Shown here one piece after another: positions 45,628-55,200 of a DNA stretch of 64,000 bases. Below the pieces are notes generated by a model. That model worked only from the letters and a program-made list of their open reading frames with translations. It did not search any database and was not told the DNA's origin. Source of the stretch: Paraglaciecola marina. GTDB taxonomy: Bacteria; Pseudomonadota; Gammaproteobacteria; Enterobacterales; Alteromonadaceae. The DNA lies in NCBI RefSeq assembly GCF_004360155.1, contig NZ_ML178721.1, positions 209,439-273,438 of the forward strand, in the 5' to 3' direction. Numbering within the stretch: position 1 is the first letter of the stretch; each line of letters starts with the position of its first letter. Both the position numbers and the translations under genes were made by a program.

Positions 45628-46572
45628 ATGCACATTCATTTGGCAAATCCAAGAGGATTTTGCGCTGGTGTTGATAGAGCGATAACTATAGTTGAGCGCG
45701 CCCTAGAAATGTTCCCTGCTCCTATTTTTGTGCGCCACGAAGTGGTCCACAATAAATTTGTAGTTGATGGTTTAAAAGAGCGCGGTGCTGTATTTGTGGA
45801 TGAATTGTCAGAAGTGCCAGATGATTGTATTGTTATTTTTTCTGCTCATGGTGTATCTCAAGCAGTTAGGATTGAAGCTGACTCTAGAGGCTTAAAAGTA
45901 TTTGATGCAACTTGCCCTCTAGTAACAAAAGTACATATGGAAGTGATGAGAGCCAGCCAGAAAGGTATTGAATGTATCTTAATTGGTCATCATGGCCACC
46001 CAGAAGTAGAGGGTACTATGGGGCAATATGCTAATGCTGAAGGTGGGATTTACTTAGTCGAGTCTGCCGTTGATGTGGCTGATTTGAGGGTTAAAAATGA
46101 AGCTGAATTGTATTATTGTAGTCAAACCACTTTGTCTGTAGACGATACAGCTGATGTTATTGACGCTTTACGAGCGAAATTCCCCGCGATTCAGGGACCA
46201 CGAAAAGATGATATCTGTTATGCGACGCAAAATCGGCAAGATTCGGTTCGAGAGTTGGCATCTGATTGTGATTTATTGTTGGTGGTTGGTGCTCAAAATA
46301 GTTCTAACTCTAACCGTTTAAGAGAGTTAGCTGAAAAAATTGGTGCCAAAGCTCATTTAATTGCAGACGCAAACTGTATTCAGAAAGAATGGCTAGAAAA
46401 CTCTGAGAATATTGGTATTACTGCAGGAGCTTCTGCTCCAGAGGTCTTAGTACAAGGAGTAGTCGATAGACTAAAAGAGTGGGGAGCCACAAGTGCTACC
46501 GAAAGAGCTGGTCGTGAAGAGAACATCGAATTTGCCGTGCCAAAAGAGTTAAGAGTGAAACAAATAACCTAA
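45628..46572 (+). CDS. ispH: 4-hydroxy-3-methylbut-2-enyl diphosphate reductase
   Basis: A 314-residue [4Fe-4S] enzyme for the last step of the MEP isoprenoid pathway, making IPP and DMAPP. The three cluster-ligand cysteines are in GFCAGV (12), DATCPLV (near 96) and DANC (near 250), with the substrate-binding histidines in HEVVHN and HHGHPE. Length matches E. coli (316). End of the ribF-ispH operon; convergent with the pilin gene at 46587 with only 14 bp between. Confidence 0.97.
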   Translation: MHIHLANPRGFCAGVDRAITIVERALEMFPAPIFVRHEVVHNKFVVDGLKERGAVFVDELSEVPDDCIVIFSAHGVSQAVRIEADSRGLKVFDATCPLVTKVHMEVMRASQKGIECILIGHHGHPEVEGTMGQYANAEGGIYLVESAVDVADLRVKNEAELYYCSQTTLSVDDTADVIDALRAKFPAIQGPRKDDICYATQNRQDSVRELASDCDLLLVVGAQNSSNSNRLRELAEKIGAKAHLIADANCIQKEWLENSENIGITAGASAPEVLVQGVVDRLKEWGATSATERAGREENIEFAVPKELRVKQIT

Positions 46573-46586
46573 TAGAATTAGTCTTT

Positions 46587-47000
46587 TTAAAAGCATTCCT
46601 TGGGTGTTTTTAGCATTGATTGGTCAATACTAATATTTATACATTGGGTATCTTCGACTTGGCCGTTAATGGCTGTAGCGGTCAGTGTATATGCTGTAGC
46701 TGATTCATTACTGACACTAAACTTATAATACTCACTGACAGGCAAGCTTAGCTCTGTTGTTGATGCGTAGCTAATATTCTCCAATCTGAACGCTTCTTGT
46801 TGAATCTTTAATTGTAACAACTGTGTGACGCCATCTCCTCTCCTAGATATTAGTATCTGGTTGTTAAAAGAGGGGTAAGCGAATATTGCCATTACGCCAA
46901 TAATAACAACCACAAACATTAATTCTAGTAAGGTCATACCCTTTATTGAAATCTCTGAGGGACTTACATCGGTTGAGCTTTTTCTTTGCTTAAGTGACAT
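46587..47000 (-). CDS. Type IV pilin-like protein (PilE-like)
   Basis: A 137-residue prepilin. The leader is 21 residues ending in a glycine, followed by MTLLELMFVVVIIGVM, with the N-methylated position 1 Met and Glu5 (E26 of the precursor) intact. Two cysteines near the C-terminus (DTQC and the final KECF) could close the D-region disulfide loop, as in PilE and other minor pilins. The gene is opposite to the two plus-strand pilin sets and has its own promoter region in the 107-bp divergent spacer to fimT. Role as a minor pilin is inferred. Confidence 0.85.
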   Translation of the reverse strand: MSLKQRKSSTDVSPSEISIKGMTLLELMFVVVIIGVMAIFAYPSFNNQILISRRGDGVTQLLQLKIQQEAFRLENISYASTTELSLPVSEYYKFSVSNESATAYTLTATAINGQVEDTQCINISIDQSMLKTPKECF

Positions 47001-47107
47001 TTCCGTTCCTTAGTTATGCCTTTTTCAAAAATTGAACTACTGTTTATTTAATGGAATGAATAAATTATAGGCTTATTTTTTGTAAGCACTAAGTACGGAC
47101 GCTTGTT

Positions 47108-47626
47108 ATGTTTAAATATCAAGGTTTAACACTTCTCGAACTTCTAGTTACGATTTCAATACTTGCCTTATTAGTGACACTTGGGGTACCAAGTATCAAT
47201 AGTGCTCAAAAGACATTGCAGTTAAAAGGAGCTGCTGAAACCTCCTATTTTGCTTTTCAAAAAGCTCGCTCGTTTGCCATTGCTAAAGGTGTAGATATCT
47301 CCATTTCTTTTAGAGAAGGGGATGATTGGTGTGTCGCCTTGAGTACAGTCGGAGAGTGTGATTGCCTAATCACTAAGCAGTGTTTGGTTGATGATATCGA
47401 TTATTCAGTCAATGCTAGTGATTATGGGTTTATTTCAATGCAGCAACTTAAGTTTGGAAAGTTGCAACTCACTACTTTTGATGCTGCCAGAGGGCTGTCT
47501 ATGGGTCATGCGGGGTCACTGGTTTTTTCAGATGGTCTCAATGAACTAAAACTTATCTTAAGCAATATGGGGAGAGTACGAATATGTTCTGTCAATAATG
47601 CCTGGGGAGGGTATGCAAAATGTTAA
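47108..47626 (+). CDS. fimT: FimT/GspH-type minor pilin (set A)
   Basis: A 172-residue prepilin with a short leader MFKYQG cleaved before LTLLELLVTISILALL (Glu5 present). The following QLKGAAETSYFAFQKARSFAIAKG is the FimT/GspH helix. Two cysteine pairs (CDCL and C near the end) are present. First gene of set A; its 3' end overlaps the pilW-like gene by 7 bp. Minor pilins of this type prime pilus assembly and in some species bind DNA (FimT; family knowledge). Confidence 0.85.
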   Translation: MFKYQGLTLLELLVTISILALLVTLGVPSINSAQKTLQLKGAAETSYFAFQKARSFAIAKGVDISISFREGDDWCVALSTVGECDCLITKQCLVDDIDYSVNASDYGFISMQQLKFGKLQLTTFDAARGLSMGHAGSLVFSDGLNELKLILSNMGRVRICSVNNAWGGYAKC

Positions 47627-48249
47627 GTCAAAAATCTAAACAAAATGGCAATAGCTTAGTTGAGTTAATGATCTCTATTGGTTTAGGGTTTGCGTCGATG
47701 ACAGCAATGTCATCTCTAGTTGGGCATGGTATTGCGTTAAATAGTCAATTAATGACCAAATCTAGGTTGAATGCAGAAATAAATGCAGTATTGGCCGTGG
47801 TAAGCCAAGATTTGGGAAGGGCTGGTTATCAAGCTTTTACGAAAGAGTTATTAGACGATCCAACCGCATTTATTAACCCTTTCCACAAATCAGTGGCTTT
47901 GTCTGAGTACGATAATGAGTCAGCTAATAGTTGTATTACCTTTGCCTATGACAGAAATAAAAATGGGAAATTAGATGTCATAAATACAAACGAAAATTAT
48001 GGCTACCGACTAAGAAACAATGCTATAGAAATGAGAGTTGATGGCCTTGGATGTGATAAAGGTGGCTGGCAAGACCTCACCGATTCTACACTTATTAAGG
48101 TAAACACACTGAGTTTCGAAACAAGTAAAATTGATGATAAGAATATTGAACAAACTAGGGTAACCATCCAATTGGAGGCTGAGCTACTTAGCGATCCAGA
48201 TCTCTCTCGCACTGCTGCACTAAGTGTCAGTATTAAAAATTATGATTAG
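47620..48249 (+). CDS. pilW: PilW-like minor pilin (set A)
   Basis: A 209-residue prepilin with leader ...KQNG cleaved before NSLVELMISIGLG (Glu5 present) and a conserved RLNAEINAVLAVVSQDLGRAGYQAF helix typical of PilW. It is shorter than the set B PilW at 50760 (285 residues) and diverged from it. It overlaps both neighbours by 7-8 bp, so set A is translated as one coupled operon. Confidence 0.78.
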   Translation: MLSQKSKQNGNSLVELMISIGLGFASMTAMSSLVGHGIALNSQLMTKSRLNAEINAVLAVVSQDLGRAGYQAFTKELLDDPTAFINPFHKSVALSEYDNESANSCITFAYDRNKNGKLDVINTNENYGYRLRNNAIEMRVDGLGCDKGGWQDLTDSTLIKVNTLSFETSKIDDKNIEQTRVTIQLEAELLSDPDLSRTAALSVSIKNYD

Positions 48250-49372
48250 TTGCTCAACATCAAAAGCCTTATGTGGCTTAAGGCTGCAGCGTGGAGCAAT
48301 TGTGTTATTAACAGTTACCTTGTTACTTGTCATTGTAAGCCTGGTAACACTCTATACGGGCAAGATTCAAAATTTTGAACATAAAATTGTTGTTAATGAA
48401 CAAAGTCAAATATTAGCAAAAGCGAAATCAGAGGAAGGCCTACAAAGAGTCATAGCTCTGTTAAATGCAGATAAAGGTCTCATTAAAACAATATCAAATA
48501 CAGCAATAATTTCAGATGGGTTTATAGCTGTTTATGGAGCAGTAGAAACAATATCTAATAATAGAATATTGGTTAGTTTGACTTCCTATGGTTCTTCTCC
48601 AGATGGCTTAGCTTCCGCACAAACGCAACAGCAAGTTTTAATTTACCCATTAATGTTCAATGGTCTTATTTCACCAATTCTAGTGCAGGGAGGGGTAGTA
48701 AATGAAGGTGAAATTGAGATTGTAGCTAATCCGGATGGATTAGGAGTAGGCAAGCCTTTAAGTATTTGGTCTGATTTACCCATTGACTTTACGTCCAGCG
48801 ATCATCATTCATGCTTAAAAAATGAATTTGATCAGGGGACATGTAGTACTTCGACTCTTTCAGATTACCTAATGCAAACTAGTGATCTAGCTGAATCTTC
48901 GATGACTTTTCCACTTAGTTTGTCGGAGTATCTTTTTAATATCGAAACAACAGACTTGTCTGAACTAAAATCAGAAGCGAAATTTGTTTTTTCTGGGTGT
49001 GAGCAACTTACAGATACAAGCTACGGCTTTATATGGATAGAGGGGGATTGTGAAGTAGATTTCAATATCAAAGTAGGTAGCCCTTCAGAACCTGTTGTAT
49101 TGGTTGTAATGGATGGCGACATTAATTTATTGGATGATGCAATTGTATATGGCCTTGTGTGCTCTTTTCGTTCAAATTACACAGCTCTGAGTTTATCGGT
49201 GAATATGCATTCAGGGGCATTTATAAGTGGAGGGCTTGCATCTAACTATGCTCTGGGAATCCATAATACCATTATTCGTGTTGTTTATGATGCTCAGGTT
49301 GCAAATGCATTAGTTAGTTTAGATAGTTTGCAAATGTTAGCTAAAGTCCCTGGTAGTTGGAGCAACTTTTAG
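48242..49372 (+). CDS. pilX: PilX-like minor pilin (set A)
   Basis: A 376-residue protein from ATG 48242, overlapping pilW by 8 bp. The N-terminus MISCSTSKALCG is followed by QRG|AIVLLTVTLLLVIVSL, a PilX-type transmembrane start without the Glu5, as usual for PilX. It is much longer than the set B PilX (193 residues): the C-terminal 200 residues are beta-rich with several cysteines and no recognised domain. Assignment to PilX rests on gene order and the N-terminus. Confidence 0.65.
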   Translation: MISCSTSKALCGLRLQRGAIVLLTVTLLLVIVSLVTLYTGKIQNFEHKIVVNEQSQILAKAKSEEGLQRVIALLNADKGLIKTISNTAIISDGFIAVYGAVETISNNRILVSLTSYGSSPDGLASAQTQQQVLIYPLMFNGLISPILVQGGVVNEGEIEIVANPDGLGVGKPLSIWSDLPIDFTSSDHHSCLKNEFDQGTCSTSTLSDYLMQTSDLAESSMTFPLSLSEYLFNIETTDLSELKSEAKFVFSGCEQLTDTSYGFIWIEGDCEVDFNIKVGSPSEPVVLVVMDGDINLLDDAIVYGLVCSFRSNYTALSLSVNMHSGAFISGGLASNYALGIHNTIIRVVYDAQVANALVSLDSLQMLAKVPGSWSNF

Positions 49373-49382
49373 AGTACCTACT

Positions 49383-49952
49383 ATGTTCAATCAAAAGGGA
49401 TTTTCATTGGTAGAAGTACTGGTTGCGTCACTTGTCATTGTTATAGGGGTGACAGGCTATGTCACATTGCAAAGTCAATATGTGGTTGCCAACTCTAATT
49501 TAAGTTTACGAAGTATAGCGGTTCGGCTAGCAGCAGATAAACTTTCTGATCTTCAATTTTTTGAGCAACTAGATGGCTCAAGTTTCAGTTATGCGATAAT
49601 AGGTGACAATACCGGTGGTAGCATACCGTTTGGAGACAGAGATATTATTTTATCAGCTAATAATGTGGCACAGACTCATTCCTTTACTATTAGCTGGCAG
49701 GTAAGTGAATACTTTTATATTGATAGTGATTTTGACGGCCTGTGCGATATGTGGGTGAAAAGTGGTGACCTAGGCTACCCAGATCCTGAGCCTCAGTATT
49801 CAGACATGAAATCTATCAATGTAACTATAGAGTGGACGGACTTGGGCGGATCTCAAAAAATATTTTTACTGTCTGGAGTAGTAATCCCTATTGCAATGGG
49901 AAATAGCTTTCAAGCTTTATACAGAGCTTCAAGCTCAACTTCAGTTCCATAG
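49383..49952 (+). CDS. pilV: PilV-like minor pilin (set A)
   Basis: A 189-residue prepilin with leader MFNQKG cleaved before FSLVEVLVASLVIVIG (Glu5 present), the pattern of PilV/GspI-type proteins; the following SLRSIAVRLAADKLSDL fits PilV. Last gene of set A. A 178-bp spacer separates it from set B, enough for a separate promoter. Confidence 0.8.
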   Translation: MFNQKGFSLVEVLVASLVIVIGVTGYVTLQSQYVVANSNLSLRSIAVRLAADKLSDLQFFEQLDGSSFSYAIIGDNTGGSIPFGDRDIILSANNVAQTHSFTISWQVSEYFYIDSDFDGLCDMWVKSGDLGYPDPEPQYSDMKSINVTIEWTDLGGSQKIFLLSGVVIPIAMGNSFQALYRASSSTSVP

Positions 49953-50130
49953 CTCATTAAGTGAGAAAATCCCCCCTTCTTTGCTATGTTTATTACTTAA
50001 GATAAATTTTGGTTAAATCAAATTTTATACCTTTAGACGACACCTCATAACTTAAATTTAAAAATATTAGATAACATAGTTTAAGTAAGACCGGGTATGC
50101 ATGCCTTTTATTTTAATTTGAGAGTGGACT

Positions 50131-50760
50131 GTGAAAAACAAACAAGCGACAAATTCAAAACATGCTCAATATGGGCTTGGTATGATCGAAGTGCTAGTGA
50201 CTTTGTTCATATTATCTGTTGGCTTGTTAGGTGTGGCATATTTGCAGTTTGTTGGCTCTTTTACTAATTCAGAAGCGTTGAGCCGCTCCCAATCTGTATT
50301 AGTTGCTCAACAATTAACAGAGAGATTGCGGGCCAATGCTACGTTTTCTGCGGTAGGAAATGGGTTGATTGTTGACAATACCTATTTCGATGAAGATATC
50401 TACAATTTTGAGACCTTGAGCTGTACCTCTGGTCTTCCCCATGAGTGTTACTGTCTTGAGCGGCCATCAGCTATTCCAAACTGCAATGATAATACTTGTA
50501 CAGAAGCTGAAGTAGCTGAGTTTGATGGATATGAAGTTTCATGTTCTGCTGTAGCAGCTAATCCAGATTTAGAGATATCTTTAAGCTGTGAAGATAATGA
50601 CAATGGTGATGCGGTCGCATGTAGTGTGGGCTCTAAACATATAGTGAAATTAACTTGGCCTGTTGAAAACTGGCAAAACATTGAGCGCACGGTTAATAGT
50701 GACTGTAATGCCAACAAAAGTACTCCGCATGATTGTGTCTTGATAGAGGTGACATTGTGA
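50131..50760 (+). CDS. pilV: PilV minor pilin (set B)
   Basis: A 209-residue prepilin starting with GTG 50131. Cleavage after G15 (KHAQYG|LGMIEVLVTLFILSVG) leaves Glu5. The VGLLGVAYLQFVGSFTNSEA and QQLTERLRAN stretch is the standard PilV sequence. Several cysteines (SCTSGLPHEC, CYCL, CNDNTC) suggest disulfide loops. It opens set B, whose order pilV-pilW-pilX-pilY1-pilE is close to the Pseudomonas and Alteromonas minor pilin operons. Confidence 0.85.
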   Translation: MKNKQATNSKHAQYGLGMIEVLVTLFILSVGLLGVAYLQFVGSFTNSEALSRSQSVLVAQQLTERLRANATFSAVGNGLIVDNTYFDEDIYNFETLSCTSGLPHECYCLERPSAIPNCNDNTCTEAEVAEFDGYEVSCSAVAANPDLEISLSCEDNDNGDAVACSVGSKHIVKLTWPVENWQNIERTVNSDCNANKSTPHDCVLIEVTL

Positions 50761-51617
50761 TGGGGAGACGTAAGCAATCGGGTTTTACTTTAATTGAGTT
50801 AATGATTGCTCTTGTTCTCGGCTTAATTATATCTTCATCTATTATTCAAGTAATGGTAAGCAATAATATGACAGAGCGTTTAAATAGGGCTATAGGCTCT
50901 GCTCAAGAGAATGGTCGTTTTATTATTTCTAGGATGCGAAATGAGTTATTGATGACGGGGCGTTATGACACCTTACAACCCAACCTCAACACTGACGTTG
51001 ATACGATCGTTGAATCTGCTTTTGTGTTAAATAATCCAGTGCCTGTGGTTGGAGATTTTACAAATGCAGCAACAAAAGGTTCGATTGAAGGAGCAAATGG
51101 ATCCAATGACATTCTAATGGTTGGCTTTCAAGGGTTAGAAGACTGTCATGGAAATAAGCATAGTTATCTAGCTGATGAAGAATTTTATGTTGTTAACGAA
51201 TATTTCGTTGAGGACGCTACTTTAAAATGCCGGGGATACGACGGCAGAGTTTTAAGAGGCCTGAAAGGGTCAGTATCGACAAATGATCCCTATGCTATTT
51301 TAGATGACGTTTACAGCTTTCAAGTACAATATGGCATCACAGATACTTTAGCCTCACAAGATAATTCAGCACGGCCTGTTAAGTTCATTGACGCTGACAC
51401 ATTAGCAGCGGAAAAAGCCGCAGGCGCGCAAGTTGTTGCTATTCGCTTAGCCATTTTGTTGAAAGCCGACTCAGAAGTGTTAATCGATCCCGTTCCTTTC
51501 TTCAAATTATTTAATGAAGATTCAATCCAACCTTCAGAGCAAAGGCTTTATAAACAATTTGAAACCACTATCACCTTGCGTAATAGCAAAAACTTTATTC
51601 GAAGTAGAAATATATGA
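50760..51617 (+). CDS. pilW: PilW minor pilin (set B)
   Basis: A 285-residue prepilin. Start ATG 50760 overlaps the pilV stop by one base (TGATG); the longer frame from 50733 is not used. Leader MGRRKQSG is cleaved before FTLIELMIALVLGLI (Glu5). AQENGRFIISRMRNELLMTGRY is the conserved PilW segment. Ends in an ATGA overlap with pilX. Confidence 0.88.
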   Translation: MGRRKQSGFTLIELMIALVLGLIISSSIIQVMVSNNMTERLNRAIGSAQENGRFIISRMRNELLMTGRYDTLQPNLNTDVDTIVESAFVLNNPVPVVGDFTNAATKGSIEGANGSNDILMVGFQGLEDCHGNKHSYLADEEFYVVNEYFVEDATLKCRGYDGRVLRGLKGSVSTNDPYAILDDVYSFQVQYGITDTLASQDNSARPVKFIDADTLAAEKAAGAQVVAIRLAILLKADSEVLIDPVPFFKLFNEDSIQPSEQRLYKQFETTITLRNSKNFIRSRNI

Positions 51618-52195
51618 ATTATTTATCCCTTAAAAAACAGTCTGGCATGGTCATGGTTTTTGCTCTTTTAATATTAATGAGTATGACCATTTTGGGCGTT
51701 TCTTCAGTTTCAAGCAGTTTAATGCAGAGTAAAATGGCTTCATCTATGCAAAGTCGCTCTCTAGCCTTTGATGCAGCAGAATCTGCCATCGCTGGCGTTA
51801 TGTTTGAGTCAGAAGATGAAGTTATTCTCAGTGATGATGATTTAAATGACCCTCTCTCAGAGGCTCGGTCTGGGGTACCTCTTGATTTAGAAATTCAAGA
51901 ATTGAGTTGTTTTGAAGATGCCACATGGACAAATAGAAGCCTCACAAAAGATGGCTTAACTCAAGGCCAACAACATGTTGCTCAAGGTAATTACTCTGAT
52001 TCTCCTAATGTAAATAGTTGGTCTAGGGCTGCCTTTGTAAGGGAGCAACCTTGTGTTGGCTCTAGCAATGTCATAGGTGGCAGTAACATTAGTTGCCATG
52101 TATTTATAGTCAAAGGATGTGGGCAGCTAGAAGACAGTAATTATGCAGTGGCAAATTCTGTAAACGCATCTGTTTTTGCTCCGGCAACTAACTAA
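51614..52195 (+). CDS. pilX: PilX minor pilin (set B)
   Basis: A 193-residue protein, ATGA-overlapping with pilW. The N-terminus MNYLSLKKQSG|MVMVFALLILMSMTILG and the SSLMQSKMASSMQSRSLAFDAAESAI helix are the PilX pattern (no Glu5). PilX is thought to act with PilY1 at the pilus tip. One base separates its stop from the GTG that begins the next frame. Confidence 0.87.
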   Translation: MNYLSLKKQSGMVMVFALLILMSMTILGVSSVSSSLMQSKMASSMQSRSLAFDAAESAIAGVMFESEDEVILSDDDLNDPLSEARSGVPLDLEIQELSCFEDATWTNRSLTKDGLTQGQQHVAQGNYSDSPNVNSWSRAAFVREQPCVGSSNVIGGSNISCHVFIVKGCGQLEDSNYAVANSVNASVFAPATN

Positions 52196-52207
52196 GTGGA
52201 AAACAAT

Positions 52208-55200
52208 ATGACCTTTAATAAAATATTCAGAGTTGTGTTGTTAACATGCTCATTATGCTCTTTTATAACCCTAGCGGATGACTTAGAAATTTATTTAGGT
52301 ACCGCCGGAAGTGAGGTTACTTACGACCCAAATGTTTTGTTTATAATGGATACGTCGGGCAGTATGACTGGTAAAGATGGAACCACTGAAACTAGGATGT
52401 TGCGGGTTCAGAATGCCCTTAAAGAAACCCTTAACTCAGTGACGAATATTAATGCTGGTTTAATGCGTTTTTCAGATTACGGCGGACCGGTTTTATATCC
52501 GGTTAGACCTATTGATGATCCTGTATCTCCTGAAATAATTACGTCAATCATACAAGGCACTGATGATGCTTATGAGTTATCCTCATATGTTGATACAAGC
52601 AATGACACTTTAAAAATGTCTGAAGGCTTAAACAAAGTTACTTTGGGTTTAAGATTCCAAGCTCTTAATATCCCTACTGGTGCAACCATTACCAATGCTT
52701 ATATTCGATTTAATTCTGAAAATTTTGATAGTAGTGCCACTAATCTAACATTCAGCGGAGAACTGACTGGAGATTCAACGACCTTTACTGCAGCAAACAA
52801 TGATATCTCTAATCGTACAAAAACCAGTAGTTCAGTTTTATGGGAAAATGACAATGACTGGCCCGTTTCAGGTGAAACCACTTCAAGTCCAGACTTGAGC
52901 AGTGTGATTCAAGAAATTGTAAATCAGTCTGATTGGTGCGGAGGTAACTCTTTAAATATTATTGTGGAAGGGGAAGGTCTTACTTCAAGTAGTGCAAGAT
53001 TATCAACTGCTTTTGAAGAAGGGAATGGTCTAGGGCCTCAGTTAGTGGTGATCTACGACGACGACACGGCAACAGGTTGTGTAAAAGGGAGCTTAAGCTA
53101 TCAAGTGGCTTCACAAGATAATAACGCTGAAGAGCGTAATGATGGTTATGAGTCAACAGGAACCGAGCTTACATTTAAATCAAGTTCCAACGCATATGCT
53201 GCAGTTCGCTTTAATAATGTAGCTCTGCCACAAGGAGCGACTATTTCGAATGCCTACCTTGAGTTCACGGCTTATCAAACTAGCTCTTCAACTACTGCAA
53301 GTTTCAATATATCCGGTGCAGATGAGGACGACCCTAGTAGCTTTCAGAGCTACTCTAGGTACCTTTTAAAAAATAAAAGTAAAACGGCACCGGTAGCTTG
53401 GACAAATATTTCAAAGTGGACAAAAAATTATAGCTATCAGAGCCCTTCTGTTGCCTCAATTGTCGAAACTATTGTAAGCCGTTCAGGCTGGGAGTCTGGC
53501 AATGACATGGTGTTTATTTTTTCTGACTTCGTTGGTACTCGAGGTGGGTATACCTACAATGGGAAACCTTCTGGCACAGTTCGTTTAATTATAGAATATG
53601 AAGGGACTGCTACACCGGGAAGTACCTCTACTGTAAGAGAATATCTAATTAGTCAGGTAGACTCACTTGCCGCCAGTGGTTTCACTCCAATCGTCGATAC
53701 CTTATATGAGGCGGCTAGTTATTACGGTGGCTTAGATGTTTATTATGGTTTAACCCGAGGCCAAAGTAGCGTTTCTACAACTGTGAGGAAAAATACTAGG
53801 GTAAGTCACCGTCTTTCATACATTGGTAGTGACTCAGTTTTACCTAATGGATGTAGTGAAGATAACCTCAGTAGTAGTGATTGTGTAAATGAGTATATTC
53901 CTAGTGGCGCTAAATACATCAGCCCAGTAGTTGATAAAGTATGTCAAACTAATAATCACATTGTATTGCTGTCAGACGGTGTAGCTAACTACAATCACAG
54001 TGTGGGTGAAATTGAGTCCTTATTAGGACAGTCATGCTCTGGTAGTGGCGGTGAAGAGTGTGGGGTCGACCTTGTAAAGAACATTGGTGACGGCGATGAC
54101 TCTAAAATTGAAACCAGAGTGTTCACCCATACGATTGGTTTTGCTGCTAGTAACACTGCAAATGACTTTTTGAGTGACCTTGCATTGTATGGCAATGGGG
54201 ATTTTTATACAGCTGATAACACTGAAGATTTGGTCACTGTTTTTCAATCCATTTTAAAGACTGTAAAAGATGTTAATGCTACCTTCGTTTCGCCAGGTGT
54301 AGCTGTTAACCAACTGAATAGGCTGACACATAATGATGAATTGTATTTTGCTTTGTTTAAGCCGGCAGAAGGATCTTTATGGCCAGGTAATGTAAAACGT
54401 TATCGCTTAGATGGCTCAGATATACTCGATAAAAATGGCTTGAATGCCGTTGATAGTGTCACAGGCTTTTTCAACGATAGTGCACATAGTTATTGGTCAG
54501 TATTAGAAGATGGTAATGATGTACGTGAAGGTGGTACGGCTGCACAAATGGACCTACCAAGAAATGTATATACCTTTGAAGATACCGGTACCATAGTTAA
54601 AACTACTAATGTGCTAGATGAAGATAATAGCGATATTACTATTGATGATTTGGCTGTAGCAACAACGGCAGATCCAGAGGAAACCCGTGAAGTATTATTG
54701 AAGTGGGCTAGGGGAGTTGATGTCAAAGACGATGACAATGACGGTAGCGCTACTGACGCTCGTTTATCTATGGGCGACCCTATTCATTCTCAGCCTGTAA
54801 TTGTCAACTACTCTACAACTGAAAGTGCAGTGTTAGTGGCGACTAATCATGGGTTTTTACACTCATTTGATCCTGATACAGGTGAAGAAAATTTTGCCGT
54901 TATCCCCAAAGAATTATTAATAAACTTGTATGACCTATACCAAGACTCATCAACGTTTAGTCATATATATGGCTTAGATGGTGACATGGTATTACGTACA
55001 GAAGGTTCAAATATATATTTGTATGTTGGAATGCGTCGTGGTGGTGACAATTACTATGCGTTCGATATCACAAACAAAACCTCACCAAAGCTACTATTCA
55101 AAATTGATGGTGGGGTTGGCGACTTTGCTAATTTAGGTCAAACCTGGTCTAAACCTACTGTGACTCAAATTAAAGTTGGATCGGCAACAAAGAATGTTTT

